Shown: piece after piece, positions 55,283 to 64,000 of the stretch | How positions within the stretch are numbered: position 1 is the first letter of the stretch | Layout: each line of letters opens with the position of its first letter | Assembly (NCBI RefSeq): GCF_002943715.1 | Contig: NZ_MQUA01000004.1 | Span: 1 to 64,000, forward strand | Direction: 5' to 3' | Length of the DNA stretch: 64,000 nt | Source of the DNA: Polaribacter filamentus | Lineage (GTDB): Bacteria; Bacteroidota; Bacteroidia; Flavobacteriales; Flavobacteriaceae | The notes under the pieces: generated by a model | Seen by the model: only the letters and a program-made list of their open reading frames with translations | What the model was told of the DNA's origin: nothing | Database searches by the model: none | Translations under genes and position numbers: made by a program

Positions 55283-56236
55283 CTAATAACTTCTCGCTTC
55301 CTTAAAAATTTCATCAACAGCAATGGCATAATTTTTTACATTACCTGCTTTTTTAATTTTTTTAAAAGTTTTCTGCGGATTATCAAAACTCTGAGAAAAG
55401 TACTCCCAAAAGCCAAGCATTTTCATTTTAATTGGAGTTGGTCCAGAGAGCGCTGCATCATATTCTTGAAAAATACGATCGTGAAATTCGTTGAAAACAG
55501 CAAACCTGTTTTTAGGATATTCAGTAGTATCTGCTTTAATCATACTTGGTAAAAAAGGATCAGCAATTAAACCTCTACCAATCATCCAATGATCTATAGA
55601 AGGGAAACGCTTTTTTAGTTTTTTATACGCGGCAACAGAAGTAATATCACCATTATAATACATTTTGTGTTTGCTATTATCCAAACATTTTTGAAACGCT
55701 TCTAAATTTGTTCCGCCTTTGTAAAGTTGTTTTCCTATTCTTGCGTGAATTGCAATATTCTTTATAGGATAGGTGTCTAAAATTGGTAAAACGTCTAAAA
55801 TTTCATCTGGAGTATCATACCCCATTCTCATTTTCATAGATACTATAATATCCGATTCGTTATGAACTTTATGAAGAATACTATTTATTTTTTCAAAATC
55901 GCTTATTAATCCAGAACCCATTCCTTGTTTTGTAACCATTGGGTAGGGGCAACCTAAATTCCAGTTTAATTCTTTATAGCCTAATTCTTGCACATATTTA
56001 GTTACGAATAAAAACTCATCAGCATCATTGGTCATTATTTGTGGAATTACGGTTAACTCCGTATTATTTTCCGGAAGAATATCTCTTTGATAAGAGTTTT
56101 TAATGATGAGTTTTCCGTTTAGGCGAATATAGGGCGCGTAAAAAGTGTCAATTCCTCCAAAGAAATGATTAAATGCATTTCTAAACTTATGATCTGTAAA
56201 GCCTTGAAGTGGAGATGATAAAAGTGTCTGATTCAT
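55283..56236 (-). CDS. tRNA-dihydrouridine synthase
   Basis: An FMN-dependent reductase that converts uridines in the tRNA D-loop to dihydrouridine. The frame is open to 56266, but the start chosen is the ATG at 56236 (MNQTLLSSPLQGFTDHKFRN), because the upstream part is non-conserved. The catalytic Cys is in NLGCPYPMVTKQGMGSGL. The FMN-site stretches VSMKMRMGYD and MYYNGDITS, and later MIGRGLIADPFL, follow in normal order. The subfamily looks DusC-like. No paired gene. Confidence 0.9.
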   Translation of the reverse strand: MNQTLLSSPLQGFTDHKFRNAFNHFFGGIDTFYAPYIRLNGKLIIKNSYQRDILPENNTELTVIPQIMTNDADEFLFVTKYVQELGYKELNWNLGCPYPMVTKQGMGSGLISDFEKINSILHKVHNESDIIVSMKMRMGYDTPDEILDVLPILDTYPIKNIAIHARIGKQLYKGGTNLEAFQKCLDNSKHKMYYNGDITSVAAYKKLKKRFPSIDHWMIGRGLIADPFLPSMIKADTTEYPKNRFAVFNEFHDRIFQEYDAALSGPTPIKMKMLGFWEYFSQSFDNPQKTFKKIKKAGNVKNYAIAVDEIFKEARSY

Positions 56237-56361
56237 GAAAAATAAAGTTATGCAAATATAGCACACTTTTTAATCCTTTTTAGAAACAAATTAGCGGAAA
56301 TAAAACGCAATAACTTCTAAGAATTTATTTGGTTGATGAAGGTTGAATTAAAAATGAACTT

Positions 56362-56841
56362 TTAATTGTCTAACCAATACTTACCTCTTTTTGCAGCTTC
56401 TTTTATGGCTAAATTGATATCCTCAAAAATAAAATCAGGAACTGAATTACTTGCAGAAGGCTTTAAAAGTGATAATATACCGGTTTTAGACTTTTCTGAT
56501 GTCAAAATCAAAATAGGGAAATTAGGCTCGTTTGCGGTATTTCCTGCATTCTTAAGTTGTTCTAGATCTTGAAAAACAGCTAATAAAGAATTTCCCCAAT
56601 TGTATTCTAATTCTCTAAAATCTAAAATTAACGCATCAGGATTAAAATCAATAATTCCTGAAACTGTTTTTTTTGAAATATAAGTACCGTGATTTTTTCC
56701 TTGTGAGCCATTAGGGTATTCCCCAAAAAAAGAAACAATTAGTACCTCAATTTTATCAATTAATTCCTCTTTCGGAGTAAAGTACTTGCAACCAATAGAG
56801 ATAGGTTTCGTCTCCTTATTTTGTAAAAGGGTATATTTCAT
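56362..56841 (-). CDS. Hypothetical protein, 159 residues
   Basis: A soluble protein without signal or membrane segment. The middle reads PDALILDFRELEYNWGNSLL, an alternation somewhat like a STAS-type strand and helix, but the similarity is weak. I do not recognise the family. It stands alone between the M28 remnant and the dus gene, in the same direction. Confidence 0.65.
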   Translation of the reverse strand: MKYTLLQNKETKPISIGCKYFTPKEELIDKIEVLIVSFFGEYPNGSQGKNHGTYISKKTVSGIIDFNPDALILDFRELEYNWGNSLLAVFQDLEQLKNAGNTANEPNFPILILTSEKSKTGILSLLKPSASNSVPDFIFEDINLAIKEAAKRGKYWLDN

Positions 56842-56947
56842 TTTTAATAATTATTTCTTGAAAGATAAACAAAACCTTACAGTTTGCTTGGATTTATAGT
56901 TAATAAGGTTGTTATTTTAAATTTTTTTGATAGTTTAGTAGGGATTA

Positions 56948-57463
56948 CTAATCTTTAGAATCAATTGGTAAGTAAGAATCATAGGCTTTGATAGCCTCTA
57001 TAATTAACCTAACGGCATCAATATAAAAAGATTTATTAATATTTTGAAAGGTGTCAGTTGACTTATGATAATCCTTATGGTCTTCTACCCCAAAATAGAT
57101 ATAAGGAATCTTTTTTTCGTGAAATATTCTATGATCAGACGAAAAAGTCCAATCTTCAACGCCCTTCTTGTTTGGTTCGTCGTGGCCAAATAGTAGGTTT
57201 ATTTTAGTAGATTTTAAACCAGCTAAGGGTTGTTTTAAACTTGGATAATGATACAAGTCAGAAGCATAAAGTTGCAACGAGTCATTGTGGGCAATCATAT
57301 CCATATTAATATTTAAAGCAATGTCTTCTATCGCAACAGGAAAATTATTAAGTAAGTATTCACATCCTAAAGATCCAATTTCCTCAGCATCTACCGCGGC
57401 AAAAATAAATGGATGGTTTAAAGATTTATTCTTAAAATAAGTAGCAATAGAAAGTAAAAGCTA
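56948..57463 (-). pseudogene. Truncated M28 family zinc peptidase (C-terminal part)
   Basis: The open trace starts at about 57463 with LLLSIATYFKNKSLNHPFIF and is preceded immediately by a stop codon. It continues with AAVDAEEIGSLGCEYLL (the catalytic/zinc glutamates), NINMDMIAH and SSDHRIFHEKKIPYIYFG. The N-terminal signal peptide and the first zinc ligands (His-x-Asp, Asp) are absent. It cannot be a working peptidase. The remaining frame is intact, so the loss seems to be a deletion of the 5' part. Confidence 0.82.
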
Positions 57464-57927
57464 AGAAATTCTAGAAAGTCTTATAAAACTAACAATAAAT
57501 TAAACCTGTTATTCATGCGGTTCATTTTTTTTACTCAGATATACATTAATATCAGATAATAATAAAACGATGTCTTTTATGCTTCGATGAAAATAGGAGA
57601 TATCAATTTTATCTAATATTATATACTTATGATTTCAAATCTTTGTAAAATGCTTTATTAAATTTGGTATACTTCATTCCATATACAGGTCTAAAGAAGG
57701 AATCAATTTCTAAATATATCGATAACTTAGGTTTTCTAAAAGTCTTTCTAGTTTTACGTAATATTAACTCTGTCTTTGTCATAAAAAGTGTGTAAATTAT
57801 GTCTATTCTGTTTTTTAAGGGCATAGATAACTTTAATTATATGGCAATTTTTAATTTTCGATATAAGACAAAAAAAACCTCATCAATTAAGACGAGGTTT
57901 TATTATATAGTAAAATAAGATTTCTAA
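57464..57927. other. 464-base gap with a doubtful 65-codon ORF
   Basis: A minus-strand frame at 57627-57824 (MPLKNRIDIIYTLFMTKTEL and on) is open, but with no recognisable family. It is basic and reads like chance coding or a remnant. The only other features are a T-rich stretch and the terminator at 57874. Confidence 0.4.
57874..57901 (-). terminator. Terminator of the zinc metalloprotease gene
   Basis: The arms aaaacctc (57874-57881) and gaggtttt (57894-57901) with a 12-base loop. An A-run on the left reads as the U tract on the minus strand. Confidence 0.75.
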
Positions 57928-60408
57928 TTATTTAGGATCTAAAGCAACATTAATTCTAGCTACAACATCCTCCAAATGATAACGAGAAGTAGTATCCGAA
58001 GTTCTCGAAGCTGCAGATTTTACATCACTTCTCAATTTGTTTAACTCTCCTCGTGCAAAAGACTTAATATCAGACTGACCAACGTTTACAGAAGCAGAAC
58101 CATAACGACCCGCTTGATCTGGCGCCTTGTTTAATAAGTAATCTAAACGCTCAATATGCGCTTTCTGTAAATTTCTTCTATAGGTGTCAATACTCTTTCT
58201 AGTGTATAGTTCAGACCAAACACCTTTTCTTAATTCAGAAAACATAGAAACTAAAGTGTAGGCATTCGAACCATTTAAAGTTTCATTTTCAATCATTCTT
58301 GCCATTCTATCTGTACTTAAAACGCCGTATAAAGTTCTAACTTGTAGTGCTCTAATATCTTCAATTGCACCACTAGATTGCACTTTAGAGAAAAGATCTT
58401 TATCTAACATCCAAGTTGGTGTTACAAACAATTGTTCAATTACAAACTGTAAAGATTCTTTTTGACGCTCTTTATCTACATGCGTATAAACAGCTCCTTC
58501 TTGATCTGTTGTTTTGTAATTTTCGTAAATACCACCAACATTAGAAGAAACATGTCCCATATATCTTGCAAACTGAGTTGTAATTTGTCCATACATTGTT
58601 GCTAAATCATCATAAGTTTCCCCTTTTTCTGATGTCCATTTTTCTAAGTTTGGTAAAATTCTTTGTAAGTTTTTAATTCCGTACATAGAAGCCTTTACGG
58701 CATCATCACCTAAATCTTCTGTTTGAGAACTAGGGTCTATAACACCTCTTTGTTGGCGACCAAAACGATAAACTGGGTCACCAGCTTTTGCTAAAATCCA
58801 AGAATCTAAAGTTTCTTTTTCTTCTTTAGCGTCTTTATCTAAAATAGGACGATAACCCCAAGAGATCGCGTACATATCATATACCCCAATGTTTGGCATT
58901 AATGCAACACCCTTATCTTCTGGTTGCGCAACATAATTAAAACGAGCATAATCCATAATAGAAGGTGCCGTTCCGTATTTTTTAGTAAAACTTGCCGAAC
59001 GCAAAGAATCTACAGGAATTGCTGATGAACTACCCATATTATGAGGCAATCCTAAGGTATGACCAAGCTCATGAGAAGACACAAACTTGATTAACGCTCC
59101 CATCGTTTCTGTTTTAAAGTTGTTTCCTCTTGCATCAGGGTTAATAGCGGCCGTTTGTATAAAAAACCAGTTATGCAATAAAGACATTACGTTGTGATAC
59201 CAGTTAATATCCGACTCTAAGATTTCTCCAGAACGTGGATCGCTAACATGAGGTCCGTTTGCATTAGGGATCGGCGACGCTAAATAACGAATTACCGAAT
59301 AACGTATATCTTCTGGGCTATAATCTGGGTCTTCTTCTGCAGTTGGCGCTCTTTTACCAACAATTGCATTCTTAAATCCTGCTGCTTCAAAAGCAACTTG
59401 CCAATCATTTACACCTTGTATAATATAAGGCACCCATTCTTCTGGCGTAGCTCTGTCTACATAGTACACAATTTGTTCTTTAGGTTCAACCAATTCTCCC
59501 GCATTAAATTTTGCAATGTCTTCGTCTTTTACTTCTAAACGGTATCTATCTAAATATGCAACGGTTTTACTCTTTTGCGCATCTAAACCATAATCTGTTT
59601 GTCTGCTTGTAAACCAACCAACTCTTTCATCAAAATATCGACGCTTCATCGGTATTTTAGGCAATAAAACCATAGAGTTGCTCATTTCTAAAGTAATAGA
59701 TCCTAAATCAGTATTAGACGGTGCTTTGCTTGCAAAATAGGTTTTTACATGTCTAATTTCTATGTTCTTAGGATAACTATTAATTCGGTCTATATACGAA
59801 CGGTCTGCATCTATTCTTGTAACTTGATATTCTTTTCTGTAATATTCAGGAAAACCTAAAGGTTTTATATCAGTCGCAAATAAAGCACTGGCATCGATTA
59901 CTGTTGCAGTAGAATCTTTGCTAAACGCTTTTATCGGGAATGAAAATAGAATAGGCTCTAAGTTAGAGTTTAGCACCGCTTCATGAACTGGTAAAAGAGT
60001 ATCAGCAACAATATTATGAGAAACAATACGTACTAAAATTTGTTTGTTCTTCTTTTCCCATCGCAGTACTTGTTCGTTGGTTTTTCCTCCTCCAAAGCCA
60101 ATTCCGCTTGCAGTTTTGGCAATTCTTGTTACCATTAACATTTCTCTTTTTAAAAGAGAATCCGGAATTTCAAATAAAAAGGTGTCTTCATTCTGATGTA
60201 CTTTAAACAAACCTTCATCTGTTTTAAATTCTTTTGTAACCACTTTACCATAAGGCAGAATTTCGTCCTTTTTAGATTTTGCTGGTGGTTTAGGGGTTTC
60301 TTTAGAAGCTGGTTTCTTCTTTTTCCAGAATTGCGCATCGGCTTCTAAAGAAAAACCAAAAATGAAGGCAACTACAAACAGCTGCAAAAGTGTTTTTTTA
60401 GTGATCAT
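57928..60408 (-). CDS. Exported zinc-dependent metalloprotease (DUF5117/DUF5118 type)
   Basis: 826 residues with a signal peptide (ending SLEADAQ) and a Lys/Pro-rich segment (residues 26-48). The N-terminal domain reads DSLLKREMLMVTRIAKTASG. The zinc site is SSHELGHTLGLPHNMG, a classic HExxHxxGxxH near residue 450, followed by the Met-turn-like PSIMDYARFNYVAQPED. This architecture belongs to the large Bacteroidota zinc-metalloprotease family with DUF5117, DUF5118 and DUF4953. Substrates are unknown. No T9SS C-terminal sorting domain was seen. Confidence 0.9.
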   Translation of the reverse strand: MITKKTLLQLFVVAFIFGFSLEADAQFWKKKKPASKETPKPPAKSKKDEILPYGKVVTKEFKTDEGLFKVHQNEDTFLFEIPDSLLKREMLMVTRIAKTASGIGFGGGKTNEQVLRWEKKNKQILVRIVSHNIVADTLLPVHEAVLNSNLEPILFSFPIKAFSKDSTATVIDASALFATDIKPLGFPEYYRKEYQVTRIDADRSYIDRINSYPKNIEIRHVKTYFASKAPSNTDLGSITLEMSNSMVLLPKIPMKRRYFDERVGWFTSRQTDYGLDAQKSKTVAYLDRYRLEVKDEDIAKFNAGELVEPKEQIVYYVDRATPEEWVPYIIQGVNDWQVAFEAAGFKNAIVGKRAPTAEEDPDYSPEDIRYSVIRYLASPIPNANGPHVSDPRSGEILESDINWYHNVMSLLHNWFFIQTAAINPDARGNNFKTETMGALIKFVSSHELGHTLGLPHNMGSSSAIPVDSLRSASFTKKYGTAPSIMDYARFNYVAQPEDKGVALMPNIGVYDMYAISWGYRPILDKDAKEEKETLDSWILAKAGDPVYRFGRQQRGVIDPSSQTEDLGDDAVKASMYGIKNLQRILPNLEKWTSEKGETYDDLATMYGQITTQFARYMGHVSSNVGGIYENYKTTDQEGAVYTHVDKERQKESLQFVIEQLFVTPTWMLDKDLFSKVQSSGAIEDIRALQVRTLYGVLSTDRMARMIENETLNGSNAYTLVSMFSELRKGVWSELYTRKSIDTYRRNLQKAHIERLDYLLNKAPDQAGRYGSASVNVGQSDIKSFARGELNKLRSDVKSAASRTSDTTSRYHLEDVVARINVALDPK

Positions 60409-60626
60409 AAATATTTGATTTGAATTTTTCCGAAATTACATATTGTATAAAAGATGAACTCTTAATTTTTTGTTAAAGAGAAGCAATGCATATCCTTTTT
60501 AAGGAGCTCCTGATAAAAAAGCGGTTTATCCTTCTTTTTGGTCGGTAACTGTAAACAATTCTTATAGAAAAGTTAGCAATAAGACACTTATGATCTTAAT
60601 TTTCTTCGAATGTTGAAACGGATAAA

Positions 60627-60854
60627 CTAAAAAATCTCATACTTTACATAAGGTGTCGCATCAACAATTGTTAATGTTACGGCTCTTTCTGTTTCAAAAT
60701 TAAAGTTATTTGGTATGGATATGATCTCTAAAACTTTTATTGCGTCTATTGGGACCTTTCCTGTTTCCGGTTGTTGTAAATCGCCCTCTCTTGGCACACA
60801 GGAACTAAAAATTACAAAGAAAATTACTGGAAAGTATCGGTTAAAAGTTTTCAT
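60627..60854 (-). CDS. Short lipoprotein-like fragment, 75 residues
   Basis: The start (MKTFNRYFPVIFFVIFSSCV) is a good lipoprotein signal with Cys19. It continues with IPNNFNFETERAVTLTIVDA, similar to the opening of LruC-domain or other large surface lipoproteins, and then stops. The length is far below that of such proteins, so this is probably the leftover N-terminus of a deleted gene. It could also be a small lipoprotein. Confidence 0.55.
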   Translation of the reverse strand: MKTFNRYFPVIFFVIFSSCVPREGDLQQPETGKVPIDAIKVLEIISIPNNFNFETERAVTLTIVDATPYVKYEIF

Positions 60855-61037
60855 CTTATAGGGATCAATGTATTATTTAAACTGCTTTAAAGATATGCGC
60901 ATAAACATGCTCATTGTTAAAATAAAGATGAATACAGTTTTAGTTGCAATACATAGCAAATAGGTGACGATAAGCGGTATTTGCAAGCATAAACGTGACC
61001 GTAATTGATGCTTTCATAAAAGGAAACGACAAAAAAA

Positions 61038-61061
61038 AAGACTGTCTTTTCAAACAGTCTT
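61038..61061 (-). terminator. Terminator of metK
   Basis: The arms aagactgt (61038-61045) and acagtctt (61054-61061), with an A9 run at 61031-61039 that forms the U tract on the minus strand. Confidence 0.8.
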
Positions 61062-61088
61062 ATAGCGGTAATTATCTTGTAAGGTTTC

Positions 61089-62378
61089 TTATAATTTAAA
61101 AGCCTTTTTTATAGCATCCACATAATCCAACTTCTCCCAAGTAAATGTTTCTACTTCTTCGGTCGCAGTCTGACCCATCGGGTTTGTAAAGGTTACTGTT
61201 TTTATTTCCGGCGTTCTTCCCATGTGACCATAGGCAGCAGTTTCAGAATAAATTGGCGCTCTTAGCTTTAAACGTTTCTCAATAAAATACGGACGCATAT
61301 CAAACAGCGTTTCTACAACTTTACTGATCTCTCCATCCGTTAAATTTACGGTGGATGTTCTATACGTATCCACATTAATACTTGTTGGTTTAGCAACACC
61401 AATGGCATACGAAACTTGCACTAAAACCTCTTTACAAAGACCTGCAGCAACTAAGTTTTTAGCAATGTGTCTGGTTGCGTAGGCTCCAGATCTGTCTACT
61501 TTACTTGGGTCTTTTCCAGAAAATGCGCCTCCACCATGTGCGCCTTTTCCTCCGTACGTGTCTACAATAATTTTACGTCCTGTTAAACCCGTATCCCCAT
61601 GAGGACCACCAATTACAAAAACCCCTGTTGGGTTTATGTGATACGTAATGTCATCCGTAAATAACTTCTTAATATTAGCAGGCAAATCGGCAACAACTCT
61701 CGATATTAAAATAGATTTCATGTCAGAAGCAATTCTATCTAACATTGCATCATTGGCAATCTTCTTATCTTCTTTACTTGCGGATGAAGGTTTTATAAAA
61801 TCATCATGTTGCGTAGAGATTACAATTGCATCAATTCTTTGCGGCACATTGTCATCAGAATACTCGATAGTCACTTGACTTTTTGCATCGGGTCTTAAAT
61901 ACGTAATCTCTTTATGTTCTCTTCGTATTTTAGCCAACTCGATCAACAATCTGTGCGAAATTTCTAAAGCCAAAGGCATATAGTTGTCCGTTTCATCCGT
62001 TGCGTAGCCAAACATCATTCCTTGGTCTCCAGCACCTTGATCTTCGGGGTTTGCTCTGTCAACTCCTTGGTTAATGTCTGGTGATTGCTCGTGAATTGCA
62101 GATAAAATTCCGCAAGAGTTGCCATCAAACATATAGGCGCTTTGGTTGTAACCAATTTTATTGATCACTTCTCTTGCAATCTGTTGCACGTCTAAATACG
62201 TGTTCGATTTTACTTCTCCAGCCAAAATAACTTGACCCGTAGTTACTAAAGTTTCACAAGCAACTTTACTGTTTTTATCAAAAGCTAAAAAATTATCTAT
62301 TAAAGCATCAGAAATTTGATCTGCAACTTTATCTGGATGTCCTTCAGAAACACTTTCTGAGGTAAATAAATATGACAT
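61089..62378 (-). CDS. metK: S-adenosylmethionine synthetase
   Basis: Makes SAM from methionine and ATP in the cytoplasm. 429 residues. Motifs are [19 protein letters not shown] at the start, [31 protein letters not shown] and the P-loop-like [16 protein letters not shown]. It is divergent from metY, with about 610 bases between the two starts. The metY side holds the SAM riboswitch. Confidence 0.97.
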   Translation of the reverse strand: MSYLFTSESVSEGHPDKVADQISDALIDNFLAFDKNSKVACETLVTTGQVILAGEVKSNTYLDVQQIAREVINKIGYNQSAYMFDGNSCGILSAIHEQSPDINQGVDRANPEDQGAGDQGMMFGYATDETDNYMPLALEISHRLLIELAKIRREHKEITYLRPDAKSQVTIEYSDDNVPQRIDAIVISTQHDDFIKPSSASKEDKKIANDAMLDRIASDMKSILISRVVADLPANIKKLFTDDITYHINPTGVFVIGGPHGDTGLTGRKIIVDTYGGKGAHGGGAFSGKDPSKVDRSGAYATRHIAKNLVAAGLCKEVLVQVSYAIGVAKPTSINVDTYRTSTVNLTDGEISKVVETLFDMRPYFIEKRLKLRAPIYSETAAYGHMGRTPEIKTVTFTNPMGQTATEEVETFTWEKLDYVDAIKKAFKL

Positions 62379-62673
62379 ATAAATCTTCTTTTTATGGATT
62401 AATGAAAAATGAAAAGAGATTGCTTGGTCGCTAAAAGTAGTATATTATTACTGCTTTAGCTTTTTTTAATGAGGTTGCAATCAGTTCAAATTTTTCCTCT
62501 AAATTCTAATGCAAAGTTACGTTTTAAATCGAGAAAACATAATTTATACGAATAATATTTGATTATAGTATCATTAGTAAAAACAAAACTGTCCAATTTT
62601 ATATTTCACGATTCTAAAAAATACAACTGTAAAAATGTGATATGTATAATAAATAAAAATAAATCTATTTTTA

Positions 62674-62706
62674 TTTGGTTATTAAATTTTTCTAAGCATA
62701 TCTTTG
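62674..62706 (+). promoter_or_regulatory. Bacteroidetes promoter for the SAM riboswitch-metY unit
   Basis: A -33 element tttg (62674-62677) and a -7 element tatctttg (62699-62706, TAnnTTTG), with a spacer of 21 bases. It lies 30 bases upstream of the aptamer. Confidence 0.65.
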
Positions 62707-62735
62707 CACTCACAAAGTTCAATAATTTATTGAAA

Positions 62736-62867
62736 TGTTATCAAGAAAGGTGGAGGGATTAGACCCTTTGAAACCTTAGCAACCCTTTAGTAATAAAGAA
62801 GGTGCTACATTCTACCCTTGTGCTGAACCAGTTTCAGTTCGTCAGAAATGAAAAAGGATAGATAACA
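62736..62867 (+). ncRNA. SAM-I (S-box) riboswitch
   Basis: P1 pairs tgttatc (62736-62742) with gataaca (62861-62867). The conserved S-box core is present in order: aagaaaggtggagggatta, ccctttgaaaccttagcaac, then aaggtgcta, and finally gaaaaaggatagataac. SAM binding would switch off metY. The expression platform is probably downstream. Confidence 0.88.
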
Positions 62868-62927
62868 AAAAAAGAATTTTCCTTTCTGGATTATTTAATT
62901 TTTCTTAATAACATTTTTCTAATAGGA

Positions 62928-62948
62928 GCATCAATAAAGAATTGATGC
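62928..62948 (+). promoter_or_regulatory. Hairpin between aptamer and metY, possible expression platform
   Basis: Exact 8-base arms gcatcaat (62928-62935) and attgatgc (62941-62948) with a 5-base loop, about 60 bases after the aptamer and 40 before the metY ATG. There is no clean U tract, so translational control is also possible. Confidence 0.4.
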
Positions 62949-62988
62949 ACTTGAATTAATTAATTATTAACTCAAAAAAAATAGAAAA

Positions 62989-64000
62989 ATGAGTACACAC
63001 AAATTCGCAACAAACGCATTACATGCAGGGCATGATGTAAAAGCAAATGGAGGAACAAGAGCCGTTCCTATTTATCAAACAACTTCGTATGTTTTTAACA
63101 GTGCAGATCATGCTGCTAATCTTTTTTCATTAAAAGAATTAGGGTTTATTTACACACGTTTAAACAATCCTACGAATCAAATTTTACAAGACCGTTTGGC
63201 GGCTATTGAAGGCGGAATCGGAGCAGTCGTTTTTGCTTCTGGAACGGGAGCAATTGCTACAGGTTTATTGACACTTTTAAAAGCAGGCGATCACATTGTG
63301 GCTTCAAGTAGTTTGTATGGTGGTACTTACAACTTATTAAGCGTTACTTTGCCTAGATTAGGCATTACAACAACGTTTGTGGATGCTTCAAATCCTGATA
63401 ATTTTGCTGCTGCTGTGCAGGATAATACAAGAGCCTTTTTTGTAGAATCTTTAGGAAACCCTAAGTTAGATGTGTTAGATTTAGACGCAATTTCTGTACA
63501 TTCAAGAGCTGCGGAAGTTCCTTTTATTGTTGATAATACAGTAGCAACACCTGCGTTGTTAAATCCTATAAAGCATGGTGCAAATATTGTAATTCATTCA
63601 CTTACCAAATATATTGGTGGTCAAGGAAACTCTTTAGGAGGCGCAATTATTGATGCTGGAACCTTTAACTGGGCAAACGGGAAATTTCCTGAATTTACAG
63701 AACCTTCTGCGGGGTATCATGGTTTAGTATATCATGAAGCTTTAGGCGCAGCGGCGTTTACCTTTAAGTTAATTTTAGAAGGATTGCGTGATTTTGGAGC
63801 TGCAATCAGTCCAACAAACGCGTTTAATATTATTCAAGGTCTAGAAACGTTATCAATCCGAATTAAACAACATTCAGAAAATGCATTGGCATTGGCAAAA
63901 TGGTTGGAGCAACAAGAAGAGGTTGCCTGGGTAAATTATCCTGGTTTAGAAAGTAGTGAATATAAAAAGTTAGCAGATAAATACTTGCCAAAAGGGCAAA
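62989..64000 (+). CDS. metY: O-acetylhomoserine sulfhydrylase (MetY-like), partial at window end
   Basis: A Cys/Met-metabolism PLP enzyme that makes homocysteine or methionine precursors from O-acetylhomoserine and sulfide. About 337 residues are visible. Motifs are GTRAVPIYQTTSYVF, YTRLNNPTNQILQDRLAAIE, FASGTGAIAT, and the PLP lysine region VIHSLTKYIGGQGNSLGG. The start ATG at 62989 lies downstream of the riboswitch. The C-terminal part is beyond the window. The riboswitch context supports a methionine-pathway role. Confidence 0.93.
   Translation, partial: MSTHKFATNALHAGHDVKANGGTRAVPIYQTTSYVFNSADHAANLFSLKELGFIYTRLNNPTNQILQDRLAAIEGGIGAVVFASGTGAIATGLLTLLKAGDHIVASSSLYGGTYNLLSVTLPRLGITTTFVDASNPDNFAAAVQDNTRAFFVESLGNPKLDVLDLDAISVHSRAAEVPFIVDNTVATPALLNPIKHGANIVIHSLTKYIGGQGNSLGGAIIDAGTFNWANGKFPEFTEPSAGYHGLVYHEALGAAAFTFKLILEGLRDFGAAISPTNAFNIIQGLETLSIRIKQHSENALALAKWLEQQEEVAWVNYPGLESSEYKKLADKYLPKGQ

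Noticed and set aside
57627..57824. 65-codon minus-strand ORF in the gap before the zinc metalloprotease
   Set aside because: No ribosome-binding context, family or conserved feature could be seen. Listed only as gap content.

Overview
The window is AT-rich DNA from a member of the Bacteroidota, almost certainly the family Flavobacteriaceae and probably near Polaribacter/Tenacibaculum. The genus is a guess from gene content and protein flavour. The diagnostic evidence is a complete gldKLMN set (type IX secretion and gliding motor), a giant SprB-type adhesin with a PorP/SprF partner, -7 promoter elements of the Bacteroidetes TAnnTTTG type, and flavobacterial families such as HYC_CC_PP, DUF983 and the DUF5117/5118-type zinc metalloproteases. 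I saw no rRNA, tRNA or CRISPR array.

Layout. 1-5.1 kb (minus): the rod-shape cluster mreB-mreC-mreD-mrdA(PBP2)-rodA, with rodA cut by the window edge. 5.2-7.5 kb (minus): purH, two overlapping micro-ORFs and a GAF/fRMsr-like protein. 7.6-10.9 kb (plus): a putative copper/heavy-metal group of HYC_CC_PP protein, TonB-dependent receptor and secreted HMA protein, followed by an aspartoacylase-family hydrolase. 12.0-18.8 kb (minus): groL, groS, secG, a TPR-like protein, lptE, a sigma-54 activator and miaB. 19.0-28.5 kb (plus): topA, a degenerate arginase-fold protein, gldK-gldL-gldM-gldN and a FAD oxidoreductase. 28.5-41.0 kb: an apparent insertion carrying a decayed MORN gene, a 3424-residue SprB-like adhesin and its SprF-like partner. 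41.0-50.6 kb: DUF983, ABC-F ATPase, PLP desulfhydrase/deaminase, LysM glucosaminidase, a dead M16 peptidase, gamma-carbonic anhydrase, two Spy-like proteins, MscS channel and an EEP phosphatase. 50.8-64 kb: penicillin-acylase operon, an IS630 element, Dus, a truncated M28 peptidase, a zinc metalloprotease, metK, and a SAM-I riboswitch driving metY, which runs off the end.

How genes work together. GldKLMN form the periplasmic ring and inner-membrane motor of the T9SS. The nearby SprB-like protein has a signal peptide and a T9SS type-B C-terminal domain, so it is a likely cargo, and its SprF-like neighbour is the expected dedicated outer-membrane partner. MetK makes SAM, and the SAM riboswitch upstream of metY closes a feedback loop on methionine synthesis.

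Most notable points. (1) The adhesin contains seven copies of a three-module higher-order repeat at exactly 801-bp spacing, two of them identical or nearly so over about 770 bp. (2) The adhesin island is flanked by two copies of the 3' end of a DUF983 gene, suggesting how it arrived. (3) A series of conserved genes (rodA, mrdA, mreD, mreC, topA, lptE, a TonB receptor) are each broken by what look like single missing bases in homopolymers. This points to sequencing or assembly error rather than biology. In contrast, the MORN, M16 and M28 genes show real decay.
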